Source: Porites lobata (taxonomy: Eukaryota > Cnidaria > Anthozoa > Scleractinia > Poritidae). From it: a DNA stretch of 64,000 nucleotides. The stretch covers positions 225,001 through 289,000 of the forward strand of contig CALNXK010000046.1 in assembly GCA_942486035.1 (NCBI GenBank), written 5' to 3'. The position numbers and the translations under genes were made by a program. Below, one piece after another: positions 10,756-21,500 of this stretch. The notes under the pieces are model-generated. The model saw only the letters and a list, made by a program, of their open reading frames with translations. It was not told the origin of the DNA and did no database searches. Position 1 is the first letter of the stretch; the number at the start of each line of letters is the position of its first letter.

Positions 10756-12243
10756 TCAACATAAGTCCAACGTGTCAACAGAGTTCAGTTCATAAAGTAC
10801 ATAGTCCTTGTACTTCTCCGGCATTCTGACAGTCTGCCTTGGTCTTGATGTCGCTATACTCTCCTCCAGTGGAAGAGTATTGGGTGTTTGTTGAGAAGCG
10901 GCTTCTGTGGCTTCCGGGGATTCCCCTGGTGGGTTGTACCGCTTAACAAATGAACTGTTCCGCCTGTATTCCATACCCTCCTTTGACCTAACAGTCACCT
11001 CGCTGCCTTGCTTAGTCTGCACTGTGTATGGCTCACTCTCGAAATTTGCTTCTAGCTTGCTAGACGTTTTCGTGTTCTTCAGTAAAACCAGATCTCGAGG
11101 CACTACAGGGTTTTCGGCTGCACCCCCCTTGTTGTCAGCATGTTCGTTGTGGGTGAACTTGTGATTCCAATCACGATCTCTGACCCCCTCGTCCAACAGG
11201 TTACCAGCACGCCTCAACTCTGGAAGTTTGGTTTTCAACTCTCTGCCAAACATAAGGAACGCAGGAGTAACACCAGCGCTTGTTTGCGGTGTGGTTCTAT
11301 ATGCTAGCAGAAACTTCCGCAGTTCTTCACGCCAGTTTTTTCCCTCAACGTGAGCAACTTTCAAAGTCTTAAGCAGAGTTCTGTTCTGCCTTTCAACATG
11401 TCCATTGGCCTGCGGCCAGAGCGGTGGGGACGTCAAGTGTTCGATTCCGTGATCAGAGAGAAACTTCTCAAACTCCGCACAACAAAACTGAGGACCATTG
11501 TCAGACGGAAATCCATATCTGGAGAATATCTGTGTCAGTACATCCACCACTCTCTTAGCTGCTGTTGAGCACATGATCGCTACCTCGTAGAATCTACTGT
11601 AATAGTCTACGACTACGAGCAAACTTTCTCCAGTGGGAAGAGGACCCATCAGGTCTATGGCTATGTCTTGCCAGGGCCCAGTAGGCGGCTTTACTCTCTT
11701 CATGGGCTCAGAAACCTGGAATTCACCTACGACTTGGGAGCCATGACAAGACTTACACACCTGCTCTGTGTCTGAGTCAATCTTTGGCTACCAACCTTTT
11801 TTCTTAATCGTGCCTTTATTTTTACGATGCCCTGATGTCCCTCGTGGGCAAAACGCAAGACTTCTCCCCGTAAACCCTTCGGAACAACAATCCTCGTACC
11901 GCGCAAAACCAGTTTGCCTAACACACACAATTCATCCTTGACACACACATAAGCTGCCATCCTACATTGAGACCAGTCCTCACTTAAAATGTACTGTCTC
12001 AGGCTAGCAATTTCTGGGTCACTATCAGAAACCAATTCGACTTGTTTCTCTGTCAGGGCAACAGGTAAGCTTTCCTCAGCGACTGCCTTGACAAAGCCAA
12101 ATTCCTCCCCACTTGTGTCTTTAGGGTTACATTGATTGAGTCTTGAGAGAGAGTCTGCGATATTCGCTTTGCCAGGCCGATAAACAACTCTGTAGTCATA
12201 CCCCTGCAACCTCAGAACCCAACATTCGATACGTGCTGAACTG
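10756..12243 (-). pseudogene. Ty3/Gypsy pol fragment (RNase H end, H2C2 zinc region, integrase), frameshifted
   Basis: Two overlapping frames. The upstream frame (12243-11727) contains YDYRVVYRPGKANIADSLSR, the typical end of the RNase H region, and FAHEGHQGIVKIKARLRKK, the HH part of the integrase zinc finger. A frameshift near 11790 moves the reading into the second frame (11760-10756), which opens MCKSCHGSQ, the CC part. The integrase core shows Asp in IAIDLMGPLP, Asp in SDNGPQF and Glu in NGHVERQNRT. Between YGFP and SDNGPQF about four residues usual for the family are missing. A C-terminal segment (SFVKRYNPPG) follows and the frame ends DTLDLC. The lineage looks like the Mag/K02A2.6-like Gypsy group (inference). 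Confidence 0.88.
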
Positions 12244-12842
12244 TACCTTAGAGTAATGTGTGTTTCCTTTTAATTCTCACCTTTTCTGTTTTTCCTTTAA
12301 TTGGATCTCATTCTTTACTTTTGGGCTATACAACTGGGTATGACTTTTTACTTGCCTCATCCATAAATAGGGTCAGGGTTTAAGACTCTACGCGGCACAC
12401 ATATATGCGAAATTTTTGGGAGCTCCCCCTCCCTCCCCCTGGGATAATTCCTTTGAGTTTTCTGAACAAAAGCCCTGCCGATGACCCCGGTCAAAAAGAA
12501 AAATGGAACCCAAAAAGAAATACACTAATGGTTGGTTTCCTACCTTGAATTAATCTTTGAATTTGCGGTTTTAATGGCAGAAAAAAAAATCTAAGTGGGT
12601 CGATTTTCACACCTTTATCCTCACAATCGTTGTTGTTACACAATTCCTTTTCGACTTTCTTGTGGCATTTCGGGTAGAGCTCAATAAGACTGTACTTATA
12701 TAACGTCTAATTTCTTTGTATTTGTCTAGTTTGTTGTAAATTATGTAGCCTGGCCTACCTCGAATAGCCCCGCTAACTGCAGGCCAGTCCCAATGTAAGT
12801 TGAAGTTGAGAGTAAACAGTCGCTGTGTCTCTTGTTAAACAT
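12244..12842. other. No gene seen between two relics
   Basis: AT-rich sequence containing a GGGAGCTCCCCCTCCCTCCC stretch (12419-12440), a remnant of the same G-rich family as 9043-9312. There is no exon-like signal. Confidence 0.4.
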
Positions 12843-13514
12843 CTAGGAAGAGGTAGCTGTATTGTTGCCATCGGGCAAAGTTAGTTCTAACAACTTCAAC
12901 AAATCTTCCTTTGCAGATTCTGAAATATGATGTTTTTTAAAGAAGGCTAACAACAGTGCATCAAAATTGCCATTAGTGAAAGTCGAACCTGGATAGATGG
13001 AACTTTCACGTTCATTCTTTGGGGAATCGTCTGGCTCGCTGTCATCACCGATGTCTTCTGATATCATTTCTTCAGAGCTGCATTCACTGCTGCAGACGCT
13101 ACCTGGTGCACTGTCTGGGCTTTCATAACGGTCATCTGCGATGTCACTAAACTCCTCTTCACAAACTCTTTCAAAGCAGGGGTCGCCACTATCATTGGGG
13201 TCCATTTGAAGTCCGTCCTCAGGGAGTGCACATGTTTGGCGATCATCGTTCGCGGGACCAGGACATTTCCTTTTTTCGGGAGTTTCGATGATGGCGTATT
13301 CTTGACTGTTTTCTGAGTCATCACTTGAACATGAGTCGTTTGAGAAATGTGCCTTCGAGGTTGCATCTGAACAATTTCCTTCCGTAGATATGGTCGAGGA
13401 GCTTGAAGAGTCGCTCGAGTGCGAAAAATTCCTCTTTCTTTTACGAACAAAAACAAATTCATTGGAACAGATTGATTATCCTTCACTTGAATTATTTTCA
13501 CAGTCAGAGCTCAT
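12843..13514 (-). pseudogene. Acidic Ser/Asp-rich N-terminal exon of a transposon-type protein, with early in-frame stop
   Basis: From ATG at 13514 the frame reads MSSDCENNSSEG and then stops (TAA). The same frame continues openly for about 210 codons to a TAG at 12843-12845, giving NEFVFVRKRKRNFSHSSDSS, Ser/Asp/Glu-rich spacers and PGSTFTNGNFDALLLAFFKK plus HHISESAKEDLLKLLELTLP at the end. The final segment resembles the short helical module at the start of large cnidarian and fish transposase-associated proteins (family memory, moderate). No downstream exons were found, and no donor is evident at the stop. Alternatives: a start at internal ATG 13205 (MDPNDSGDPCFERV) with a 120-residue product, or a sequencing difference at the early stop. 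Confidence 0.5.
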
Positions 13515-14010
13515 ATTCTAAGCATTGTCAAAGGGCGTTTAAGCCATTGCGACATGTGGGCAAGAAGAAACGCGGGAAATTCTCGACCCCAGTTGACTCC
13601 GCGCGTGACGTACGACCCGTCATTTCGTGACTGCGCATGTTCAGTCGTAGTAAACGGTTCCGAAATCTCGAAGCGCGCAAATGACGGTAGCAACAAAATT
13701 TTACTGAGTACTTAAGTAATTTCTTAATTTTACTGAGTACCTGGTTGCGAAATACAGTATCAACAATGAATTATTTAAAGTCTCGAAGATCAGAAAACCT
13801 ACGGTTACGCGTTAACGGTTGTTACTTGGAACAAGTTATGGATTATGGACACTGTTGATAGGTTTGTATAAAGCACTGTTATAATTTGTACCCTGGTGAA
13901 CTTGGAAGAGGTAAGTCCATGTAATTTTGTCTAACGGAATTTAAAATGATTTCACAATCATGTAAAAAAAGTAGCTTTGTACTTTACTTCATCACGTGAA
14001 GCACGAATGC

Positions 14011-14180
14011 AATTCTTGGTTTGCAACCACGTGATAAGGCGGCCATGTTGGGGGTCAAAACAAAAGAATATTTCCTCGAAGAATTTACATGAAAATAGAG
14101 TTTAGTTCCCAGAGGAGAGAAATGCTTTTGTTCTTGACCATCAACATGGCTGCCGTGACGTCACGTGCAAACCAGCAATT
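14011..14180. mobile_element. Inverted-repeat element with GGCGGCCATGTTGG sub-ends
   Basis: Left AATTCTTGGTTTGCAACCAC, then GTGATAAGGCGGCCATGTTG, pairs with right CAACATGGCTGCCGTGACGT, then CACGTGCAAACCAGCAATT. Half-copies of the right end occur at about 8281 and 10127 (TGACRTCATGTRAAAACCAA). Non-coding; the Met-starting ORF over it is incidental. Confidence 0.6.
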
Positions 14181-14379
14181 GGGTATAAAGTGCGATGAGT
14201 GTAAAGACTGTTCGTTTAAGTGGTCAGTTTGCAGTGCATCTGTATGCTGGTACACTGGTTTTTATCGGTACGTGGTCGTTTTACTTTAATTCTTAAGTTT
14301 ACTGTTCTGTCCTCTGGGTTTATAAATGCAATGGTTGTTCATTTGTCTTTGTGATTGGCAAATGTAAGCTTAATATTAC

Positions 14380-14849
14380 TATACCTGCCAACTTTTTGTG
14401 AGATATAAGCGTGAGATTTTTATCCTGAGAGTGCTGGGATTTTTGAAAACGACACGATCATTTCCGAAGATTCCCGAAAAAAGTTCGAAGTCTTCTGAAG
14501 AAGCCCGAAGATTTCCGAAGACGTCCAAAGTCTGCCGAAGGCGAAGTTATCGAGTCCCAGTCTTAGGACGCGTATAAATGCGATCTCGCTCCCAGTGCTT
14601 TTCACTTCAAAAATCAGGGATCGTGAGGAAGGTATTGTCATTTATTCATTTTACACATGGTTTTCGTGCCTTACATGGGTCTGTGTTAACATATTTTTGG
14701 AAATTGTGTCAAGTAAGACGGCAACAACTCACATTTTTCAATCAGGTGTGAGAAATTGGCATGCAAGTGTGAGCCGGTGTGAGATCGAAGTTTTCAACCC
14801 GCAGGCGTGAGACTCGATCACGCCTAAGACGGGAGAGTTGGCAGGTATA
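14380..14849. mobile_element. 470-bp MITE with TATACCTGCCAACT ends
   Basis: Perfect 14-base terminal inverted repeats (TATACCTGCCAACT at 14380-14393, AGTTGGCAGGTATA at 14836-14849), flanked on both sides by TATTAC (14374-14379 and 14850-14855), a likely target-site duplication. The interior is GAAG/CCGAAG-rich and non-coding. Confidence 0.8.
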
Positions 14850-15555
14850 TATTACGTAAGTAGGGATTAACTAAGCAAAGTGGAAGCTCAGTTTAAAAAG
14901 GAAGCACTCCATCAGGTTCAAAACGTGCAGAGAGTTTTGATTTTCGAGAGAAATTTTACCTGACAAATGTAATCCTTGGTGATTTTGGATTTTGAATTTT
15001 CATGACCCCATTCACAGATAATGCAGAAGTACAAACTGTAAGTGCCTGACAGAAATCAAAACTTTCATGGTGCGATTACTTTAACTGGGGCCACTTTGAC
15101 AAAGTTGACCAATCAGATTACAGGAAAATAACAATACATTCCAAGAAAGTTGGTTGTTGGTAACAAAAATGCACACATGTACCTTTTGAAGTCCAAACAA
15201 GCCATTATTTTATTTACAAAAAATTGTGTCTTTACCTTTACACTGATCCTCTTTCCAACTATGAGAAAGATTGTGTCAATCAAGCCGCATTTTCAATCAT
15301 CAGTTGATTTAGGGCCTGTTTAACTGGGAGTCGGAAAACCCACTCAAGGTTAGGAAACCAAACCTCGTTCATGGAGTAATAGTTTATATGACCTGCTGAG
15401 GTTGGTTGCCCAGTCTGCTGTATTGCAGAACCCTCTCAGCCAGGTTCCCATTTTCCCATGTAAATGTTTCAGGGTTTAATAATGATTGCAGCAAAAATTG
15501 TGGGTGTGCTTAATTGTTTTTTAATGTCATGGTTCTTCTTCTTTTTTTCACCCAG

Positions 15556-18500
15556 GCACCGAGAATGACTGCACTGCGCGCTTAAATAGCCTCACTAGTG
15601 CTGCCCATGGAAGTGAGGTTCCAAGTAAGGGAAACGTGGAAGGAAATGGCAAAAAAGGGAAAAATGTGTTAGGTGAGCCTGTCACTTTCCCCTGTATATA
15701 TTTTACAATGCCAAGGTTTAGTTGTTTAACACTTGACCTGTATAAGTGAACCAAAATATTCAATTATTTTCCCAATACCCCTTGTGTTTTTGAATGGTTA
15801 ATAATAGTCATAATAATAATAACAGTAATAACATTTAATAATAATAACAATAGTAATATTTAGTAATGATAATAAAGATAGTGATGGTGATAATGGTGGT
15901 GATATTGAGGATGTCAAATGAAAAAAGTGTTGTTGTGTTATCAGTATTAGTAATATTTATTTGAAAAGAAAGTTCTGAAAAGCATTTTGGCTGATGTGAT
16001 TTCTGTCATTGTCACTGTTTTAGAAAAAGACACTGCAGCGGAAATAAAAAAACTGGAGAAGCTGGAACAGGAACATCCAGCAATAGTGGGTAACTTGTCT
16101 AAAATTACTGTAGTTACAAGTGCATAGATGAATATGATACTTTTAACAATGCCTTTTTCAGTTATGCCAGACCAAGCGATATTTTTATCTCGGTTCATAA
16201 TAATCAAAAGTATTTTCCCCAGTTGTTTTCAATTTTGTAATCCACTTTTCATGCTGCAGCCTTAAACATTTTCCTTTTAATATATTTGTGTTAGGCCTGT
16301 TTCAAGTATGATGCTACTGCTGTGCCAAACCCAATTGATAGATGAAATTTACTTTAGCACATCAGCGGCACAACATTTATTTGAAATAATTCAGTTTGGT
16401 AACTTGAATTTAGTTTTACACTGCAATAACATTCAACAGGGTCTGCAGCCTGGCAAAGATCGGTGCCAAACATCGCCTCAATTCATAAATTATGAAAATG
16501 TACATTGTGTATATGTTTAAGCGTTTTGACACTACACTAAGTACTGTGCATGACTGTGATGTTTTCTTTATTTTGAATTTGGCGTGACTGAATTAAATTT
16601 GATGTTTGAAACCACTCCATTGCTATTGTTGTGCAACTGAGTGCGTAAAATTAATTTGAGTTTGATACGGCAGTAGCAACATTTGAAACAGGCCTTACTG
16701 CATGCAAAATCAAGCCCTTCTATTTTCCAATGCCATTCATTCCAGCAAGATATTGACTCTGAGAGTGAAATTTAGGAAGATGTTGTTGGAGCAAGTTTTG
16801 ACTGGACTGATGACAGTACCTTAACATTAGACATGAGTAGCAATTTTCAGATATACTAGAACTCTAAATATAAAAATTGTACCAGTTATTCTAGTACTGT
16901 TGTGTGGCAATACAACAATTAAGGAGACCTTAAACTGATGAGCAACAAGTTAAAAGAATTTTAATAAAAGCATGGATTTAGTGCCTTAATTATCTACATT
17001 AATATGCTCAGGGTGCAAAGAAAGTCAGTTTCACAGCTTGCCATTCAGTCAAGCTGTAGCTAGCATGTATACTAGCCCACAAGTCATTTCAACTAGCCCC
17101 AAGACTATTTTTGATATGCAGGATCGATTACAGTCCTTCTGTAATTTGAATTTCCCCAAAATACAGCACTTGCCCTTCGGGCAAGTTAAGAACAAAAATC
17201 ACTAGTCTGATAGCAAAATCCACTAGCCCCAAGCTATCGGACACGACTTTCTTTGCACACTGATGCTTAACTTTCATGAGGATTTTGTTTTGTGAGTGAC
17301 CAGCTCTCTCATTACAACAATAAGGCCAGTGGTTAATGTTATCTGTCTGATGGAGCAATACTGCAGTTATAAATGGGAAAGGATACACAGGACATGTTAT
17401 TGTTGTGATAGTTTGGTTTTTTATCACACAGGATAATTAGAAGGACAGTATAGAAAAAAAAAATTGATCTATTGCTGGAAAAAGTCTCTTCGATTGAAAA
17501 AAAAGTGCTGGATCAAAGGAGGGATGGTGAGGCGCACAGCATCTCCACTCCAGCTCCTAGCAAGAAAAGGGTCAAATGTACAAATATAATGTTGTGAACC
17601 TAATGTCAAAATTGTCCGACCTTAAAAGTGTTTAATACTATCCCAGGATTTCTCTCAAGTTTTTTGTTAATATAATAAAATTAATCATCTGCAAGCAACA
17701 GGTGAAAGAATTATATAATTAGGGCAAAGATGGTAGTGTCTCAACTTTGTCAACTTTCAGTCCACTCTCTCCCTTCCTCATAGTGATGCAGAGTTTTAAA
17801 AGGGTGTGCTATGGTATGTACTAGGTCATAGTAAGCAGGATGATGATGTCCACTGCTTTTGTACTTTAATTGATACAAATCTTTTTGTTGATGGCCAAGT
17901 GACAACACTGCCCCAGTTTCAAACTGTTTTGTGATAGCAAAAGAGGTGCCTGTAGTGTAAAGCAGTTTTCTGTGCCTCACATCTGTCATGCATGAGACTG
18001 AACTTGTAAAGAGTGATGATGCTGTGTTTAAGCTGTATTGTTCTTAAGCCTTAGTGACAGTGCCTTCTACACTGTACATTATATGTGCTTGCAATTTGTG
18101 AGAATTCAAGGCTAGACACAAAATATTGGGTAATGCATAGTTCCAGTTGTCATGAAAAGAAACCCGGAATAATTTTTTTCAATTTTGATTTTGGGAAACT
18201 CCAGACTTAGGATTAATGTAGCTTGAGAAAGTGATAACCCTACAATGAGTTAGTTTTGTATGACTTCCATGCAGCTTATTACACTGTAGGTTGGTTCTCA
18301 ATTCTTTTGTGTGTTTGTTTTATAGTTAAAGCTAGATGACGATGTGGGGGAAGCATCTGGAGCATCTGCATGTAATACACCATCCAATCAACCTCTAGTA
18401 TGTAAACTTACACATGATCATCAATTTTATTTCAAAATGGAAATATAAAGGAAAACAAATGGGAACCCTCTCTTATGAGTTCCAAAAATCCCCCCCCCCC

Positions 18501-21500
18501 TTCCTCCATGATTTTTCTTTCAAATGAATTTGAAATAATTAGCAGACACTTCTGCAGGCACAAGAGAGGGTTCCTCTTATAGTGTGACTACTTTTACCGG
18601 GGCCACTAAGGTAAAATTGAATTGCAAGAAAACAATACATTTCAAGCAAAAAATGCCCAGGAGACCTATTTCTCTGACACAAGATGTTATTTTCACATGT
18701 ACCAGCAATTTCTTCACTTTTATTTGTGCGCTTTGCAATAACATGCAACCGCAAGTCAAAAATATATAATTATCCTTTACATTTTCTCACCTCCATCCTT
18801 CACCCTTAAATTGACCTCTTGGGAAACGTATGCTATCTTCAGTGGGTTCCAAAGGTCACATCTGTCAGTTGTAATTGGTTGATTTTGATCCATGTTGTTT
18901 ATTTGGTTTCGTGGTAATTGTGATTGACAACTAATTTTCTCGAAATGTATTGTGGTTTTCCTGTAATCCGATTGGTCAACTTTGTCTAGGGGCCCAGGTT
19001 ACAGTTGTTGCAGTTTTGGAATTCCTAGGAATTCCTAGCAATTGTAGGTGTGAATTTTCACGGTAAATTCGGACTTGGAATTCCTAGGAATTCCCAGTTT
19101 AAAAAGTTCTGGTTCTTAATTCCTAGAAATTCCCAGAAATTCCAAATGGAAATGAAACTAGACTTGGAATTCCTAAGAATTCCCACCTACAAGATTTTAA
19201 AACACAAAAAATTCTTAGAAATTCCCAGAAATTCCTAGTAATTCCTAGGAATTCTAGGAGTTTACAGGTTTAACATCATGTCATCAATCAACATGCAATG
19301 CCAGGATAGTAAAGTATATGCAAATTTAATGATGAATTATCAACTGGAGAAAGCATGGAAATTGCATTTAAACAAGTTTATGATAATAATGTTCAAAATC
19401 ACATCTTATGGTACATGTTTTGTTTTTTCAAAAATTGAATAAAACAATTAAAGTCCTGAGATATAAATTGTTCTTGAGTCATTATTGAAAAATGGTGGGA
19501 CACATTTGTAACTGGAATAATACAGCAAAAGAGTCTTGATTGAATTAATTTTACAGCGGGAACATATATGTAAAAAAAGAAAAAGTCTGGCCAACTTGCT
19601 TCCAGCAGGCTTATCTGCTAAGCCCTTATTAAGCCGCTCTTTTAATTCAGGTCTCAAACTGAGAACAAAATAATGAACTGGAAACTAAAATACTTGTAGT
19701 ACATGGCGTTTAAACATACTTGTTCATGACTACAGTAGAACCTCGGCGGTGAACTCGAACTCTAAAGGGAAACGAAAAATAGTTCGATTTTAAGTGGGGA
19801 ATTCGAGTTATCGGGGTAAATTTCAGTGAAATCTTGATCAAGAGAAAGCAAATTTAGTTCGACTTAGCGGGGAATTCGAGTTATCCGAGTTCTAGTTATT
19901 GAGGTTCTACTGTATTATGTATCGGTCAAATCGAAGCTTCAACATGCCCCCCCCGGGCATTTGACACCTTTGCCGTCTCGGGGAGGAGGGAATTTGATCA
20001 TCAAAGTCTTCCAGGGGGTGGGGAATTTGATCCAAGGCTTTGGGGTGGGGAATTTGAACTCCACCCTCGATTTCATGTAAAATCTTTGGCGTGGCGAGCT
20101 ATCATGGGGGACGCGGTGTTAGAGGATTTTCGTGGAAAAGATTGTGCCTTTGTGGCCAGTTGGTTACGAGGAAAGGGCTTAAACAAGCTTTGTGCCGTAT
20201 TTGAAGTATTTAAATTTTAAAATTTTTAATATTGGATTCAGGCTTTGAATGTATGAATGTATTTTATTGTTGTGTTTACAATGAAGTACAATACCTATAC
20301 CGGCGATTCAGTACAACAACATAAAATAAAATAAAATAAAATAAAACGGTCAACTACTTTGACCTACTGCAGGTATGTTAATTAATAAGGTGAGCGATGA
20401 TGTATGTCAGTGAAATGGTCATGATGTAGTAATCTCAATAGGTGGGATCTTTTTTTTATAGAACGCTTTGTATGTTGCATGACGAAGGAAAGCTGAGCAT
20501 TCAGTGACCTTGTAGCAGTGATTCCGTCGCTTTGCACGAGACTTTTGTTCGTAGTAAATACGCTAGCAGTGTTGCTCAGTTTTTGTTATATTTATAAAGA
20601 TTTTGTTCGACAACTGAAGGCGTTTCCGCCGTCCTTCTGTCATTTTTGTGCCCGTGAAATGTCCCCGGGGTTGGGGCATTTGATCACCTGAATGGACCCT
20701 AGTGTGGTAGTCTGCTACACAGCCGTTTTTAGTGTCGTCACGCAATGCTCCTCCCCACAAACGTGGGGAGGAGCGTTGCGTGACGACACTAAAAACGGCT
20801 GTGTAGCAGACTACTAGTGTGGGGCATTTGAACGGCATTTTGGCCCGGGTAGGGGGGAATTTGAACAATAATTTTCCCAAAAGTCAAATGCCCGGGGGGT
20901 TGCCCGGGGGGGGCATGTTGAAGCTTCGATTTGACCGATACATTAAATCCGCCAGAATCTGATCGAGTATTAGCTTATTCACGTAGAATTCCATCAACCA
21001 TTTGCAACAACGACTACAGTTATGTCTCCAGTAAACAAAAAGGAACCAATAAATGGTTTTCCATGCCATCTTGAAGTTTCGTGTTCAGATATCGGAACGA
21101 TCTATAATTTCACTTTGATCTCCAGCTTCATTATTTGAGTACTTGGTTACCATCAGAAGACACATTACGAAGCAGCAACGTACCTTTACCTTTCACAATC
21201 CAGCTGACTTATCGTTCTCGGACATGACTGGAAGCACGTTTCATGTGTCAACAACAAAATAAATGAACAATCCGCGTTTAAAATAACGTCAATTTCGGAT
21301 GCAAAATACTTGTGCTCTTGCTAATGAAAGTCCGCGTGAATTTGAACTCACCAAACGGAACTTCATTTCACACTTTTCCATTGGTTCAAAAGGCGCACGT
21401 GACGACGCAATTCACTTAGTGTGGAGACTGGTAACCAGTATAGCTCAAACATGGCGGATGATTTTACTCGATGATGAGCAAGTTGAAAAAAGCGGTCGTT

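Larger units (their letters stand above)
10439..12243 (-). mobile_element. 5'-truncated Ty3/Gypsy retrotransposon
   Basis: On the minus strand the remnant runs from the end of the pol RNase H region (12243) through the zinc-binding and integrase regions to a polypurine tract (10594-10613) and a 3' LTR (10439-10593). Gag, protease and reverse transcriptase are absent, and no second LTR is visible beyond 12243, so it cannot move by itself. It directly follows the integrase-pseudogene exon at 10349-10438, suggesting insertion into or beside that older relic. Confidence 0.85.

Noticed and set aside
14089..14289. 66-codon Cys-rich ORF as a possible first BEN-gene exon
   Set aside because: It overlaps an inverted-repeat element and its end does not supply a clear donor in phase with exon 15556.
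20563..20880. 105-codon minus-strand ORF
   Set aside because: It runs straight across the 106-bp palindrome and the G-rich transposon end; no domain signal.
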